Source: Pontibacter populi (lineage in GTDB: Bacteria > Bacteroidota > Bacteroidia > Cytophagales > Hymenobacteraceae). From it: DNA of 64,000 nucleotides. This document shows, piece by piece, positions 1 through 8,790 of the stretch. The stretch covers positions 496,001 to 560,000 of the forward strand of contig NZ_JAHWXQ010000001.1 in NCBI RefSeq assembly GCF_019336435.1, written 5' to 3'. Made by a program: the position numbers and the translations under genes. A model generated the notes under the pieces. It saw only the letters and a list, made by a program, of their open reading frames with translations. It was not told the origin of the DNA and did not search any database. Numbering within the stretch: the stretch's first letter is position 1; each line of letters starts with the position of its first letter.

Positions 1-175
1 AATGACTCTGTACACCTACCGCCATTTCGCCGGTTTCAGGGTCGCGGGCAACTATAGAATACGTGTGGGCCAGTGGCTCTTCGGCTTTAAACACCTGCGC
101 ACGCGCAGCAGGCATTGCCAGGCAGCAAACCGATGCCACCGTATAAAGCGTTTTTTTCATGAAGTTCAGGTTCAT
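1..175 (-). CDS. DUF1028 family protein, N-terminal part (cut by window edge)
   Basis: This is the first 58 codons of a gene that runs off the left edge on the minus strand. The N-terminus is a signal peptide (MKKTLYTVASVCCLAMPAARA), so the mature protein is exported. The mature part begins HTYSIVARDPETGEMAVGVQSH, which matches the conserved start of DUF1028 proteins, an Ntn-hydrolase-like family of unknown reaction. There are two possible starts, at 175 and at 160, five codons apart. The one at 160 gives the more typical signal peptide. Family assignment rests only on this N-terminal block. Confidence 0.7.
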   Translation of the reverse strand, partial: MNLNFMKKTLYTVASVCCLAMPAARAQVFKAEEPLAHTYSIVARDPETGEMAVGVQSH

Positions 176-362
176 AAGAGAAGAATTAATGCATTTACTA
201 TACCGTAACTAAGGCAAGGATGTTGAGCAAACGAACTATAACTTCCTGAGCAGTAGCACCCGGAATTTTACAGCCACAACTTCGCTCCAACGTATAAGTA
301 TACTATAAAAATCAAACAGCTACAATACAGGCCGCATTCTGCCGCCAACTAATAACCTATAC

Positions 363-1145
363 ATGAAAAACCCTTATCCTGAAAAAAAGAAACACCGCCT
401 GGCTATACTGATAGATGGCGATAATGCACAGCCCAGCCTTATAGTTAAGTTAATGGCCGAAGCTGGAAAATATGGCCAGATAACCATCCGCCGGATTTAC
501 GGCGACTGGACCACCCCACAAATGAACGGCTGGAAAGAATGCCTGAACCACCATGCCATACAACCCATTCAACAGTTCCGCTACACCATCGGGAAAAACG
601 CCACAGACAGCGCTTTGATTATTGATGCGATGGATCTGCTGCACAGCGGACTTGTAGATGGTTTCTGTATCGTTTCGTCAGATTCAGACTATACCCGGCT
701 GGCCACACGGATACGGGAAGCCGGTATTTTTGTGATGGGCATAGGGCAGCGTAAAACACCGAAGCCGTTCGTAAATGCCTGTAACATCTTCATCTTCACC
801 GAAAACCTGGTTGATAATATAGAAGAAAAGCAGATCGCAGAAGCAGAAAAATCGCCTGAAAATGGAAGCCATTCGCGCCCTAACCCTATTCCGTTACTGA
901 AAGAAGCCTTTAGTATGGCAGCCGACGAAGACGGCTGGGCACACCTGGGAGCCATTGGTGTAAACCTGCGTCAACTCGACCCTAGCTTCGACCCACGCAC
1001 GTTTGGCTACGGACAATTACTCCAGCTTATAAAAGCACAGAAAGAACTGTTCACGATCCGGAAAGAAGACGACAAAGGCCCCTCGGCCGTGTATGTTAAG
1101 CGAGCCAGCAGGAAACGTAACAATCGCAAGCAGGTGGCCGAGTGA
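363..1145 (+). CDS. NYN domain protein with C-terminal OST-HTH/LOTUS-like region
   Basis: A 260-residue cytoplasmic protein of the LabA/DUF88 type. The N-terminal two thirds form a NYN (PIN-like) nuclease domain. The first acidic motif is ILIDGDN with D18 and D20. D82 lies in NATDSALI and D107/D109 in SSDSDY, which together make the expected metal-binding set, so the catalytic residues appear intact. From about residue 178 to 250 there is an OST-HTH/LOTUS-like segment (LLKEAFSMAADEDGW, then FGYGQLLQLIKA), a putative RNA-binding module common on bacterial NYN proteins. The tail is Lys/Arg-rich. Family knowledge suggests RNA cleavage or RNA binding, but the substrate is unknown. The next gene follows closely and may be cotranscribed. 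Confidence 0.85.
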   Translation: MKNPYPEKKKHRLAILIDGDNAQPSLIVKLMAEAGKYGQITIRRIYGDWTTPQMNGWKECLNHHAIQPIQQFRYTIGKNATDSALIIDAMDLLHSGLVDGFCIVSSDSDYTRLATRIREAGIFVMGIGQRKTPKPFVNACNIFIFTENLVDNIEEKQIAEAEKSPENGSHSRPNPIPLLKEAFSMAADEDGWAHLGAIGVNLRQLDPSFDPRTFGYGQLLQLIKAQKELFTIRKEDDKGPSAVYVKRASRKRNNRKQVAE

Positions 1146-1177
1146 TGATTAATGAGCAATCACTAAACTATAAACCT

Positions 1178-2032
1178 ATGGAAAAGCTAATCTTCGTTTT
1201 TATTATTTTGCTGTTGAGCATGCCTGTGGCTTTTGCCCAGCAAAAAATGAGCTGCTGCACCAAACCAGCCTCAGAAGCTACTACCCAGTTTGCCATGCTG
1301 GGCAGCGATAAAAGTTTCCAGGCAAAGCATGACAACCCGCTGCCATTTTCCCTGCAAAACCAGAAAGGTAAAATGGTAACCTTTAAAACGCCTGATGGCA
1401 AAACCGCCAGCGCCTACGAAATAAAAGCGCCTAAAAAGACCGACAATTACCTGCTGGTTTTTCATGAGTGGTGGGGATTGAATGATTATATAAAACAGGA
1501 AGCGGAACGACTGGCAAAAGAGCTGGGTAACGTAAACGTGCTGGCACTCGACCTGTACGATGGCCGTGTAGCTGCCGAACGTGAGAAAGCCGTGGAATAT
1601 ATGCAGTCGGTTACGCCGGAGCGCGGTAAAGCTATTATAAACGGAGCCATTGCCTACGCTGGTAAAGACCCGGATATTGCTACTATAGGCTGGTGCTTTG
1701 GCGGTGGTTGGTCGTTACAGGCTGCTATAGAAGCCGGTGATAAAGCTGAGGCAGCTGTTATTTACTACGGCATGCCCGAGCGCGACGTGGAACGGCTGAA
1801 AAAACTGGACGCACCTGTGCTGGGTATCTTCGCGAAACAGGATGGCTCTATCACTCCTGAAATTGTGGCTGACTTTGAGCAGAAGATGAAGCAGGCAGAT
1901 AAAAAAGTAACTATAAAAATGTATGATGCCGTGCACGCTTTCGCCAACCCCAGCAACCCAAAATATGATAAGCAGGCGGCGGAAGACGCACACAAATTAG
2001 CGATAGAATTCCTGAAGAAACACCTGGATTAG
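1178..2032 (+). CDS. Dienelactone hydrolase family protein, exported
   Basis: An alpha/beta hydrolase of the dienelactone hydrolase family, 284 residues from the chosen start. The open frame extends back to 1142, overlapping the previous stop, but ATG 1178 is preferred because it gives a clean signal peptide (MEKLIFVFIILLLSMPVAFAQ). The catalytic triad is visible: nucleophilic Cys in GWCFGGGW, Asp in FAKQDGSIT and His in YDAVHAFANP. The oxyanion region HEWWGLNDYIK is also typical. A short cysteine-containing segment (MSCCTKPA) follows the signal peptide. The natural substrate cannot be told from sequence; periplasmic esterase or lactonase activity is an inference. A strong terminator follows the stop. 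Confidence 0.88.
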   Translation: MEKLIFVFIILLLSMPVAFAQQKMSCCTKPASEATTQFAMLGSDKSFQAKHDNPLPFSLQNQKGKMVTFKTPDGKTASAYEIKAPKKTDNYLLVFHEWWGLNDYIKQEAERLAKELGNVNVLALDLYDGRVAAEREKAVEYMQSVTPERGKAIINGAIAYAGKDPDIATIGWCFGGGWSLQAAIEAGDKAEAAVIYYGMPERDVERLKKLDAPVLGIFAKQDGSITPEIVADFEQKMKQADKKVTIKMYDAVHAFANPSNPKYDKQAAEDAHKLAIEFLKKHLD

Positions 2033-2063
2033 CTAAACCTGTATAAACTATAGTTACCTAAAC

Positions 2064-2099
2064 AAAAAGCGGCAGCCAGAAATTGGCTGCCGCTTTTTG
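2064..2099 (+). terminator. Rho-independent terminator after dienelactone hydrolase gene
   Basis: A 12-bp or longer stem (AAGCGGCAGCCA with its complement TGGCTGCCGCTT), a short loop and a flanking T-run. A complete AACTATAGTT palindrome lies just upstream at 2046. Confidence 0.9.
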
Positions 2100-2509
2100 T
2101 TTTAAAATTCTTTTAACTGCCCCCACTACTCAACTAACTATAGCCTTTGATTACTGTCAATTATTGCATTTCAATTTTACAAAAACCATCAACATAAATT
2201 TAAAAATAACAATTAATTATATGACTATTTTTGTTTAATCTAGATCTATGATTTGCCTTAGATGCTAAATCAGTCTAAATATTAGCAACTATCCCATCTC
2301 CAAATACTTACATTGCTTTAACACACTTAAAAAGCTAATTAACAGTATATTAAACACCATTCTGCATTTTTTTCAATTCATTTCCCAACGATGTTTAAAC
2401 AAGTATAGTACAAGGCTACTCTAAGCGCTGCCTTAAACAATACAATACCTTTAAACCCTTTGTTTATAATTATTCCAATAATATGTAACACTTTTAACTC
2501 ACCTTACCT
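2100..2509. other. AT-rich intergenic region upstream of the subtilase
   Basis: About 400 bp of very AT-rich DNA with no credible coding frame. It contains a TATTTTTG string at 2226-2233 that fits the Bacteroidota -7 box TAnnTTTG, but it is about 280 bp from the next start and has no good -33 partner. I see no repeats or RNA genes here. Confidence 0.5.
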
Positions 2510-5233
2510 ATGACTAAAATTCTAAGTCTTATTATGTTATGCTTCTTTTTGACGGGTAACATAAGCGCACAAAATAAACTCGACAGCGAGCTTAAAAACT
2601 TGCTGCAAACCACTACCGGTTCCGTCGGGGTTATAGTTACCTTCCACGGCAATACTGCTCCCACTCCTGCCCACCTGCAACTACTGAACACACTGGGCAT
2701 TACCAAAGGCGTAACGTTTAAATCGCTGCCTATTGCAGGCGTACTGGCTACAGCGACTCAAATTGCAGCCTTGGAGCAAAACTCTGCGGTACGCTCCATC
2801 TACCTCAACAAGAAGCTTTCTTACTTCAACTATAACGGCACCCACTTAACCGGCGTGCGTAAGCTGCGCACTGATAAAGAAATGATTGCCCGTAACAATG
2901 GCATGCCCGTTTCTGGCAAAGGCGTAGGTGTAATGATAAATGACAGCGGTGTGGATGGCACTCACGACGACCTTAAATTCGGGACTCACCTGGTGCAGAA
3001 CGTTTTAGGGGCTACCAACCTTAATTCATTGGATGCCATGCTACCGGTAACGTGGTTGGAAAACGTACCTAACACCGACAATAACTCTGGCCACGGCACA
3101 CATTGCGCCGGCTCGGTTGGCGGAACAGGTGCAAAATCAGGTGGTTTATATGAGGGAGCAGCTCCCGGTGCACACCTGATCGGTTATGGTTCTGGCGCTG
3201 CCTTGTTTGTACTAGATGCAATCGGCGGTTTCGATTATGCCCTTACACACCAGTACCAGTACGGCATTCGCGTTATCTCCAACTCCTGGGGCACCAGCGG
3301 CGATTTCGACCCGAACAACCCGGTAAACGTGGCTTCTAAAATGGCTTACGACCGTGGCATTGTTTCTTTGTTTGCGGCCGGTAACGAAGGCCCAAGCTCT
3401 GATACACACAACCCGTATGCTATTGCCCCATGGGTAATTTCGGTAGGTGCCGGCGATAAAGACGGTCGCCTTGCTGATTTCTCATCAAGAGGTGTGAAAG
3501 GTGAAGGCGGTACATTTACAATGGATGGCGAAACCTGGACCTATGAGAACCGTCCAACTATAGTTGCGCCCGGCGTAGACATCGTTTCTACAAGAGTTAT
3601 CGGACCGGTGGCGTCGCTGGAAGTGCAGCAGGATGTTGAGAAATTAGATCCGGCGCACGTACCGTTTTATACGCACATGAGCGGTACTTCTATGGCAACG
3701 CCTCATGCGGCCGGTATAGTGGCGCTCTTGCTGGAGGCTAATCCTTCATTATCGCCAGCGCAGGTGAAAGAAATACTGCAGAAAACAGCTACTAACATGC
3801 CAGGCCATGAGTCATGGGAAGTTGGTGCAGGCTACGTAAACGCCTATGCTGCTGTAGATCATATTTTCAGAAACAGCACATATGGCACTTATGCCAACTA
3901 TACCAGAAGATTTAACAGCAATGTTACATCGCAATCAGAAACAACTCCATTTACAATAGATTACAACCCGCTGCTTGCTGCCAACAACCAGATGACTTTT
4001 ACAGTTGTGGAAGGGACTAACAGCATCGAAGCAAAAATAAGTGCAGGCGGTTTGTTAGGCGAAACAGGTAACCCTGTTAACCTTATCCTTTTAGGCCCTG
4101 ATGGAAGCGAGCACAGAGCCGGTATACCAGTAACGTTTACACTTACCTACGACAGAGGTGTTGCGGTAGCATCTCCGGCTCCAGGCCAATGGATTCTTAA
4201 AGTAGATGGACTGAATGGCATAGCCTTACCTGAAACTATAAACGGAACCCTGAATGTGCAGCGCGTGACCGGCACTACTGGTTTATCAGATATTGCCGGC
4301 CATCCTGCCGAAGCATCTATCAAAATGGCAGTTGGCGCACGCCTGGTAGATGGTCTGAACGGCAGCTTTAAGCCAGATGAGTATCTGAAACGCATACAAT
4401 TAGCCGATTACCTGATGATGGGACAGGCTATCCGACAGTTTATGCCAACCAACGGCTCTGTTACGTTCTCTGACCTGAAAGGCAGCGAAGTATTACTCGG
4501 CGAATCAGTAGCTGCCAAAGGCGCAGCACTCAGAGACAGACTATATGCCTACAACGGCGTAATGTTGCCAACAAGTACCGGTAAATTCTCGCCAACAGGC
4601 AATGTAAACCGAGCAAGCCTGGCTTACTCGTTGGTGCAGGCGCTTGGCCTGCAGGAACATGCCCTGGCCCGGAATGGCAAAACGGTTACAGTTACAGTAG
4701 ATGGCAAAAAAATTCCGGTTGAAGACGCGAAGTATATTCCAGCCGGTTTGGAGGGTTATGTAAGTGTTGCCCTAGAGTTAGGACTGATAAATGCTTACTA
4801 TAGTGTTACACAAGGCCCGCTGGATCTTTTCCCTACCATGCATGCTACCTTTAAGCCGACTCAGAATGTAACCCGTGCCGAGTTCGCCGTTATAGTTACC
4901 AGAACATACTCTAGCTGGAATGCTGTAACACAGCCGGTTGCTACTTCAACTACAGGCGCTATGCAGGTGGCTCAGTGGGAAGAAAGCTATGCTTACCCTA
5001 ACCCAAGCACTGGCCTGAGCACTATCAGCTACTCAGTTTCTGCAGCAGGTCCGGTATCGGTGGAAGTATTTGATGTGATGGGCCGCAAAATACAGACGCT
5101 ACTTACCGAAAAGCAGGCTGCAGGCCGTCATGCGCTTCAGTTTGATGGAAGCAAGCTACCAAGTGGCACTTACCTGTACCGCGTTACTACAAACGGTAAA
5201 ACATCAACCAACAGAATGGTGATAACAAAGTAA
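2510..5233 (+). CDS. Secreted S8 subtilisin-like protease with SLH-like region and type IX sorting domain
   Basis: A 907-residue exported serine protease. After a signal peptide (MTKILSLIMLCFFLTGNISA) comes an inhibitor-like propeptide, then the S8 domain. The triad is Asp145 (INDSGVDGTH), His195 (GHGTHCAGS) and Ser394 (SGTSMATPHAAG), so it should be active. After a PPC-like beta region there are SLH-like segments, best seen at FSPTGNVNRASLAYSLVQ and FKPTQNVTRAEFAVIV, roughly residues 690-810. The C-terminus (about 826-907) is a Por secretion type A sorting domain with YPNPSTG, EVFDVMGRKI, LPSGTYLYRV and a basic end. It is therefore likely secreted and anchored through T9SS, of which PorQ is encoded at 62.4 kb. 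SLH-like segments together with a T9SS tail are an unusual mix. Confidence 0.93.
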   Translation: MTKILSLIMLCFFLTGNISAQNKLDSELKNLLQTTTGSVGVIVTFHGNTAPTPAHLQLLNTLGITKGVTFKSLPIAGVLATATQIAALEQNSAVRSIYLNKKLSYFNYNGTHLTGVRKLRTDKEMIARNNGMPVSGKGVGVMINDSGVDGTHDDLKFGTHLVQNVLGATNLNSLDAMLPVTWLENVPNTDNNSGHGTHCAGSVGGTGAKSGGLYEGAAPGAHLIGYGSGAALFVLDAIGGFDYALTHQYQYGIRVISNSWGTSGDFDPNNPVNVASKMAYDRGIVSLFAAGNEGPSSDTHNPYAIAPWVISVGAGDKDGRLADFSSRGVKGEGGTFTMDGETWTYENRPTIVAPGVDIVSTRVIGPVASLEVQQDVEKLDPAHVPFYTHMSGTSMATPHAAGIVALLLEANPSLSPAQVKEILQKTATNMPGHESWEVGAGYVNAYAAVDHIFRNSTYGTYANYTRRFNSNVTSQSETTPFTIDYNPLLAANNQMTFTVVEGTNSIEAKISAGGLLGETGNPVNLILLGPDGSEHRAGIPVTFTLTYDRGVAVASPAPGQWILKVDGLNGIALPETINGTLNVQRVTGTTGLSDIAGHPAEASIKMAVGARLVDGLNGSFKPDEYLKRIQLADYLMMGQAIRQFMPTNGSVTFSDLKGSEVLLGESVAAKGAALRDRLYAYNGVMLPTSTGKFSPTGNVNRASLAYSLVQALGLQEHALARNGKTVTVTVDGKKIPVEDAKYIPAGLEGYVSVALELGLINAYYSVTQGPLDLFPTMHATFKPTQNVTRAEFAVIVTRTYSSWNAVTQPVATSTTGAMQVAQWEESYAYPNPSTGLSTISYSVSAAGPVSVEVFDVMGRKIQTLLTEKQAAGRHALQFDGSKLPSGTYLYRVTTNGKTSTNRMVITK

Positions 5234-5266
5234 GACTATTGCTATTTAATGGTTTTATGGTTTAGG

Positions 5267-5296
5267 AAAAGCTCCCTCTATTGGGGAGCTTTTTTT
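5267..5296 (+). terminator. Terminator after the subtilase
   Basis: A hairpin with stem AAAAGCTCCC...GGGGAGCTTTT and seven Ts, 34 bp after the stop. Confidence 0.9.
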
Positions 5297-5438
5297 ATGG
5301 GATAACTTATCTCCTTGATTCTGTGCTTTTTGTTGTGTGGGGCCTGTACCTTTTACTTTCAACTATAGCCTGGAAAAACACCCTGCATAAGAAATCTGTT
5401 ATCGAGTAAAAAATAATTTAACAGCGCATGCAACCCTT

Positions 5439-5603
5439 TTGTACAAACATGTACTCTTGCTATTAGATACCCTTGTTGTAGAAGCCTGTCATTACAGTTT
5501 ACTTCCGGTGTAAACTTTCTGACATTCAGGTATTTTACACAAATGTGTTTTAGGTGTTAAAGTGAACATTAGCTCCCGTTACTTCCCGTAGCGGGGGCTT
5601 TTG
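5439..5603 (+). ncRNA. Possible small structured RNA in the spacer before dnaK
   Basis: The 638-bp spacer between the subtilase and dnaK holds no credible gene. Within it are several hairpin-forming elements in a row: TGTCA at 5487 paired with TGACA at 5518 enclosing GTTTAC/GTAAAC (5497-5515), then ACACAAATGTGT near 5536. A terminator-like stem follows at 5571-5603 (AGCTCCCGTTA with TAGCGGGGGCT, several G-T pairs). A weak promoter-like TTG at 5439 is followed after 19 bp by TATTAGAT, which is a poor -7 box. The picture could be a short non-coding transcript, but the terminator is imperfect and I recognise no known RNA family. Confidence 0.25.
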
Positions 5604-5871
5604 CTTTATAAGCAGCCGTCATCCCTACCATCCTCAACCATAAATTTCTGTTTAGATTCCTTTTAAATCCGTAGCTAACTATAGGTCATAGGTAAATCTG
5701 TCGCAGGTTAGTTGGCAGCTTCGGTTTAAGTCAGACAAAACCGTAACTATAGTTTTACTTCGTGACAGAATGACATAAAAAACAACCCTAAAAACGGTTG
5801 GCATATTGGTTGATAGAATGCTACCAACAGTAAAGAAATTTTTTGATAGGAAACTATAATAAAACTATAGA

Positions 5872-7812
5872 ATGGGAAAAATAATAGGTATTGACTTGGG
5901 TACTACCAACTCGTGCGTTGCCGTAATGGAAGGTAACGAGCCGGTAGTTATACCAAACAGCGAAGGCCGCAGAACAACTCCGTCTATCGTTGCATTTCTG
6001 GACGGTGGTAATGGCGAGCGTAAAGTAGGTGACCCTGCCAAGCGCCAGGCAATCACTAACCCACAAAACACGATCGCTTCGATCAAGCGTTTTATGGGCC
6101 ATAGCTACAACGAAGTTAGCGAAGAATCTAAGCAGGTATCTTACAAAGTAATTCAGGGCAGCAACAACACTATCCGTGTGGAGATCGGCGACCGCCAGTA
6201 CACACCACAGGAAATCTCTGCCATGGTACTTCAGAAAATGAAGGCTACTGCTGAAGATTACCTGGGCACAACTGTAACAGAAGCAGTTATTACGGTACCA
6301 GCTTACTTTAACGATGCACAGCGCCAGGCTACGAAAGAAGCCGGTCAGATTGCTGGCCTTGAAGTAAAGCGTATCATTAACGAGCCAACAGCAGCAGCGC
6401 TTGCTTATGGTCTTGACAAAAAACACAAAGATCAGAAGATCGCGGTATTCGACTTAGGTGGCGGTACATTCGATATTTCGATCCTGGAGCTGGGTGATGG
6501 CGTGTTTGAAGTACTTTCTACGAACGGTGATACACACCTTGGTGGTGATGACTTTGACCAGAAGATCATTAACTGGCTGGCAGAAGAATTTAAGAACGAC
6601 GAAGGCATTGACCTGCGCAAGGACCCAATGGCGCTTCAGCGTTTAAAAGAAGCCGCTGAGAAAGCAAAAGTGGAGCTTTCATCTTCTAACGAAACTGAGA
6701 TCAACCTGCCATACATTATGCCTGTTGACGGTGTTCCAAAGCACTTGGTTCGTAAGTTAACACGCTCTAAGTTCGAGCAGCTGACTGACGACCTGATCCG
6801 CAGATCGATGGAGCCTTGCCGTAAGGCGCTTCAGGATGCAGGCTTATCTACTTCTGATATTGATGAAGTGATCCTGGTGGGTGGTTCTACGCGTATCCCT
6901 AAGGTTCAGGAAGAAGTTGAGAAGTTCTTCGGCAAGAAGCCATCTAAAGGTGTAAACCCGGATGAAGTTGTAGCAATTGGTGCTGCTATTCAGGGTGGTG
7001 TACTGACTGGTGAAGTAAAAGATGTACTTCTGCTTGACGTAACGCCGCTTTCACTGGGTATCGAAACGATGGGTGGTGTAATGACCAAGCTGATCGAATC
7101 GAACACAACTATACCAACCAAGAAATCGGAAACATTCTCAACAGCATCTGATAACCAGCCGTCTGTAGAGATTCACGTACTGCAAGGTGAGCGCCCAATG
7201 GCCCGCGACAACCGCACCATCGGCAGATTCCACCTGGATGGTATTCCACCAGCACCTCGTGGTGTTCCGCAAATCGAAGTAATATTTGATATTGATGCCA
7301 ACGGTATCCTGCATGTAACGGCTAAGGATAAAGCAACTGGTAAAGAGCAGAAGATCCGTATTGAGGCATCGTCTGGTCTGAGCGAGCAGGAAATTGAGCG
7401 CATGCGCCAGGAAGCAGAAGCCAACGCCGAATCTGATAAGAAAGCGAAGGAAGAGATCGAGAAGCTGAATGCTGCTGACTCTATGATCTTCCAGACTGAG
7501 AAGCAGCTGAAAGAGTTTGGCGATAAGTTATCGGAAGGTAACAAGTCTAACATCGAAGGGGCACTTGGCCAGTTGAAAACAGCACACGGTGCTAAGGACA
7601 TAGCCGGAATTGATACTGCTCTGGAAGCATTGAACAATGCCTGGAGTGCAGCTTCGCAGGAAATGTACGCAGCCGGTGGTGCCGGACAAGAAGGCGCTGC
7701 AGGTGCAACCGGTGGTAATGGCCAGGCTGGCGGTCCGCAAGGGCAGGCAGCTAACGATGGCGGTGTAACCGATGTTGATTACGAAGAAGTAGACGGTAAT
7801 ACCAACAAGTAA
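5872..7812 (+). CDS. dnaK: Chaperone protein DnaK (Hsp70)
   Basis: A complete 646-residue Hsp70. The N-terminal ATPase domain starts with the phosphate-1 motif [13 protein letters not shown], followed by [17 protein letters not shown], phosphate-2 [13 protein letters not shown] and the adenosine motif [11 protein letters not shown]. The substrate-binding domain covers about residues 390-510 ([14 protein letters not shown], then [12 protein letters not shown]). A helical lid follows, with a Gly/Ala/Gln-rich linker and the conserved acidic end VDYEEVDGN. Length is normal for the family. It folds cytoplasmic proteins together with DnaJ and GrpE, neither of which is encoded nearby. No CIRCE element and no TAnnTTTG box is seen directly upstream, so the heat-shock control is not apparent. 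CTATAG motifs are nearly absent from this gene. Confidence 0.98.
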   Translation: MGKIIGIDLGTTNSCVAVMEGNEPVVIPNSEGRRTTPSIVAFLDGGNGERKVGDPAKRQAITNPQNTIASIKRFMGHSYNEVSEESKQVSYKVIQGSNNTIRVEIGDRQYTPQEISAMVLQKMKATAEDYLGTTVTEAVITVPAYFNDAQRQATKEAGQIAGLEVKRIINEPTAAALAYGLDKKHKDQKIAVFDLGGGTFDISILELGDGVFEVLSTNGDTHLGGDDFDQKIINWLAEEFKNDEGIDLRKDPMALQRLKEAAEKAKVELSSSNETEINLPYIMPVDGVPKHLVRKLTRSKFEQLTDDLIRRSMEPCRKALQDAGLSTSDIDEVILVGGSTRIPKVQEEVEKFFGKKPSKGVNPDEVVAIGAAIQGGVLTGEVKDVLLLDVTPLSLGIETMGGVMTKLIESNTTIPTKKSETFSTASDNQPSVEIHVLQGERPMARDNRTIGRFHLDGIPPAPRGVPQIEVIFDIDANGILHVTAKDKATGKEQKIRIEASSGLSEQEIERMRQEAEANAESDKKAKEEIEKLNAADSMIFQTEKQLKEFGDKLSEGNKSNIEGALGQLKTAHGAKDIAGIDTALEALNNAWSAASQEMYAAGGAGQEGAAGATGGNGQAGGPQGQAANDGGVTDVDYEEVDGNTNK

Positions 7813-7833
7813 AACCCGAATACGCAACTATAG

Positions 7834-7868
7834 AAAAGCCCCGCTGAAACCAGCGGGGCTTTTTGTTT
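7834..7868 (+). terminator. Terminator after dnaK
   Basis: A stem AAAAGCCCCGCTG with CAGCGGGGCTTTT and a T-run. It is immediately preceded by AACTATAG, a motif often found next to terminators in this window. Confidence 0.93.
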
Positions 7869-7916
7869 TTATCTATGATTTATATTATATAGCGCTTCCA
7901 TAATATAAATCAACCT

Positions 7917-8606
7917 ATGAAACGACTTATACTCTTAGCCGGCAGCCTGCTGGCAATGTTCCAGGTAGCTGCCCAGGAACTTCCGAAGTCCTTTTTTGTA
8001 TCAGCTGGTATTGGTGGTTCCATCCAGCAAAATGACCAGGGTGGTAGCACAAAATCATTCCAGATCTCTCCCTCTGTAAACTACCTTTTGAATGAGCGTT
8101 GGTCCCTGGGCTTGTTTCTGGAACATAACAGGCAGACAACAGAAACAAAGATGACCTCATTACCTGGTTCAGGTGGATATTACGGAGGTTCACGTACATA
8201 TGAGATCAAAAACCGCTCCTGGACGGCAGGTCCTCAGGTACGCTATTACCAACCTATCGTCTCTAAGCTTTTTATTTTTGGTGAAACGCAGGCTGGTTTC
8301 AGAGCTGAATCAGTGGAGATAAAAGAGAGTTCTACTATATATTATTACGGTGGTCTGAACGGACCTGTAATAGGTTCTGAAAAATTGAACGCTGAAAGCG
8401 AAGCAACTTCTGTACAGGTGAATGTATCACCCGGGCTGGTTTACTTCATAAAGCCTAGATTCGGAATCGAGTTAAAAGCAAATATGCTGAACTATAACCA
8501 TGGTTTGAAAAACAGCATGACACCTGACGAAGACACAGAATCAAAAAATTTCAATGCTGAGCTCAGTCTTTCGAAAGCAAAATTCGGAGCAAGCTTTTAC
8601 TTTTAG
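7917..8606 (+). CDS. Outer-membrane beta-barrel protein, 229 aa
   Basis: A small exported barrel protein. The signal peptide is MKRLILLAGSLLAMFQVAAQ. The mature part alternates polar and aromatic residues in the pattern of transmembrane beta strands and ends in ASFYF, a C-terminal aromatic expected of outer-membrane barrels. Stretches such as NERWSLGLFLEHN, AGPQVRYYQPI and FGIELKANMLNYN look like OmpX/OprF-type strands. No enzymatic motif is visible and the function is unknown. It stands alone between two terminators, and the next gene encodes another barrel protein. Confidence 0.75.
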   Translation: MKRLILLAGSLLAMFQVAAQELPKSFFVSAGIGGSIQQNDQGGSTKSFQISPSVNYLLNERWSLGLFLEHNRQTTETKMTSLPGSGGYYGGSRTYEIKNRSWTAGPQVRYYQPIVSKLFIFGETQAGFRAESVEIKESSTIYYYGGLNGPVIGSEKLNAESEATSVQVNVSPGLVYFIKPRFGIELKANMLNYNHGLKNSMTPDEDTESKNFNAELSLSKAKFGASFYF

Positions 8607-8623
8607 ATCAATCAACTATAAAC

Positions 8624-8658
8624 AAAAAAGCTCCACTGAAATCAGTGGGGCTTTTTTG
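8624..8658 (+). terminator. Terminator after the 229-aa barrel gene
   Basis: A stem AAAAAAGCTCCACTG with CAGTGGGGCTTTTTT around the loop AAAT, then Ts. AACTATAAA precedes it. Confidence 0.92.
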
Positions 8659-8790
8659 TTTTATGCAAGTATTTATAGTATCTAGCACCATTAAAGTCCA
8701 ACTATATTTTTAATTCCTAATAGTAGAGCCCCATTTCAAGTAAACTCCCCATGTATTTCAATCCAACTTTATAAATCTTTTAGCCTCATT

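Noticed and set aside
5755..5871. Search for a CIRCE-type or heat-shock operator before dnaK
   Set aside because: No TTAGCACTC-N9-GAGTGCTAA-like dyad is present; an imperfect GTTGGCAT...ATGCTACCAAC symmetry near 5798-5828 is too weak to claim.
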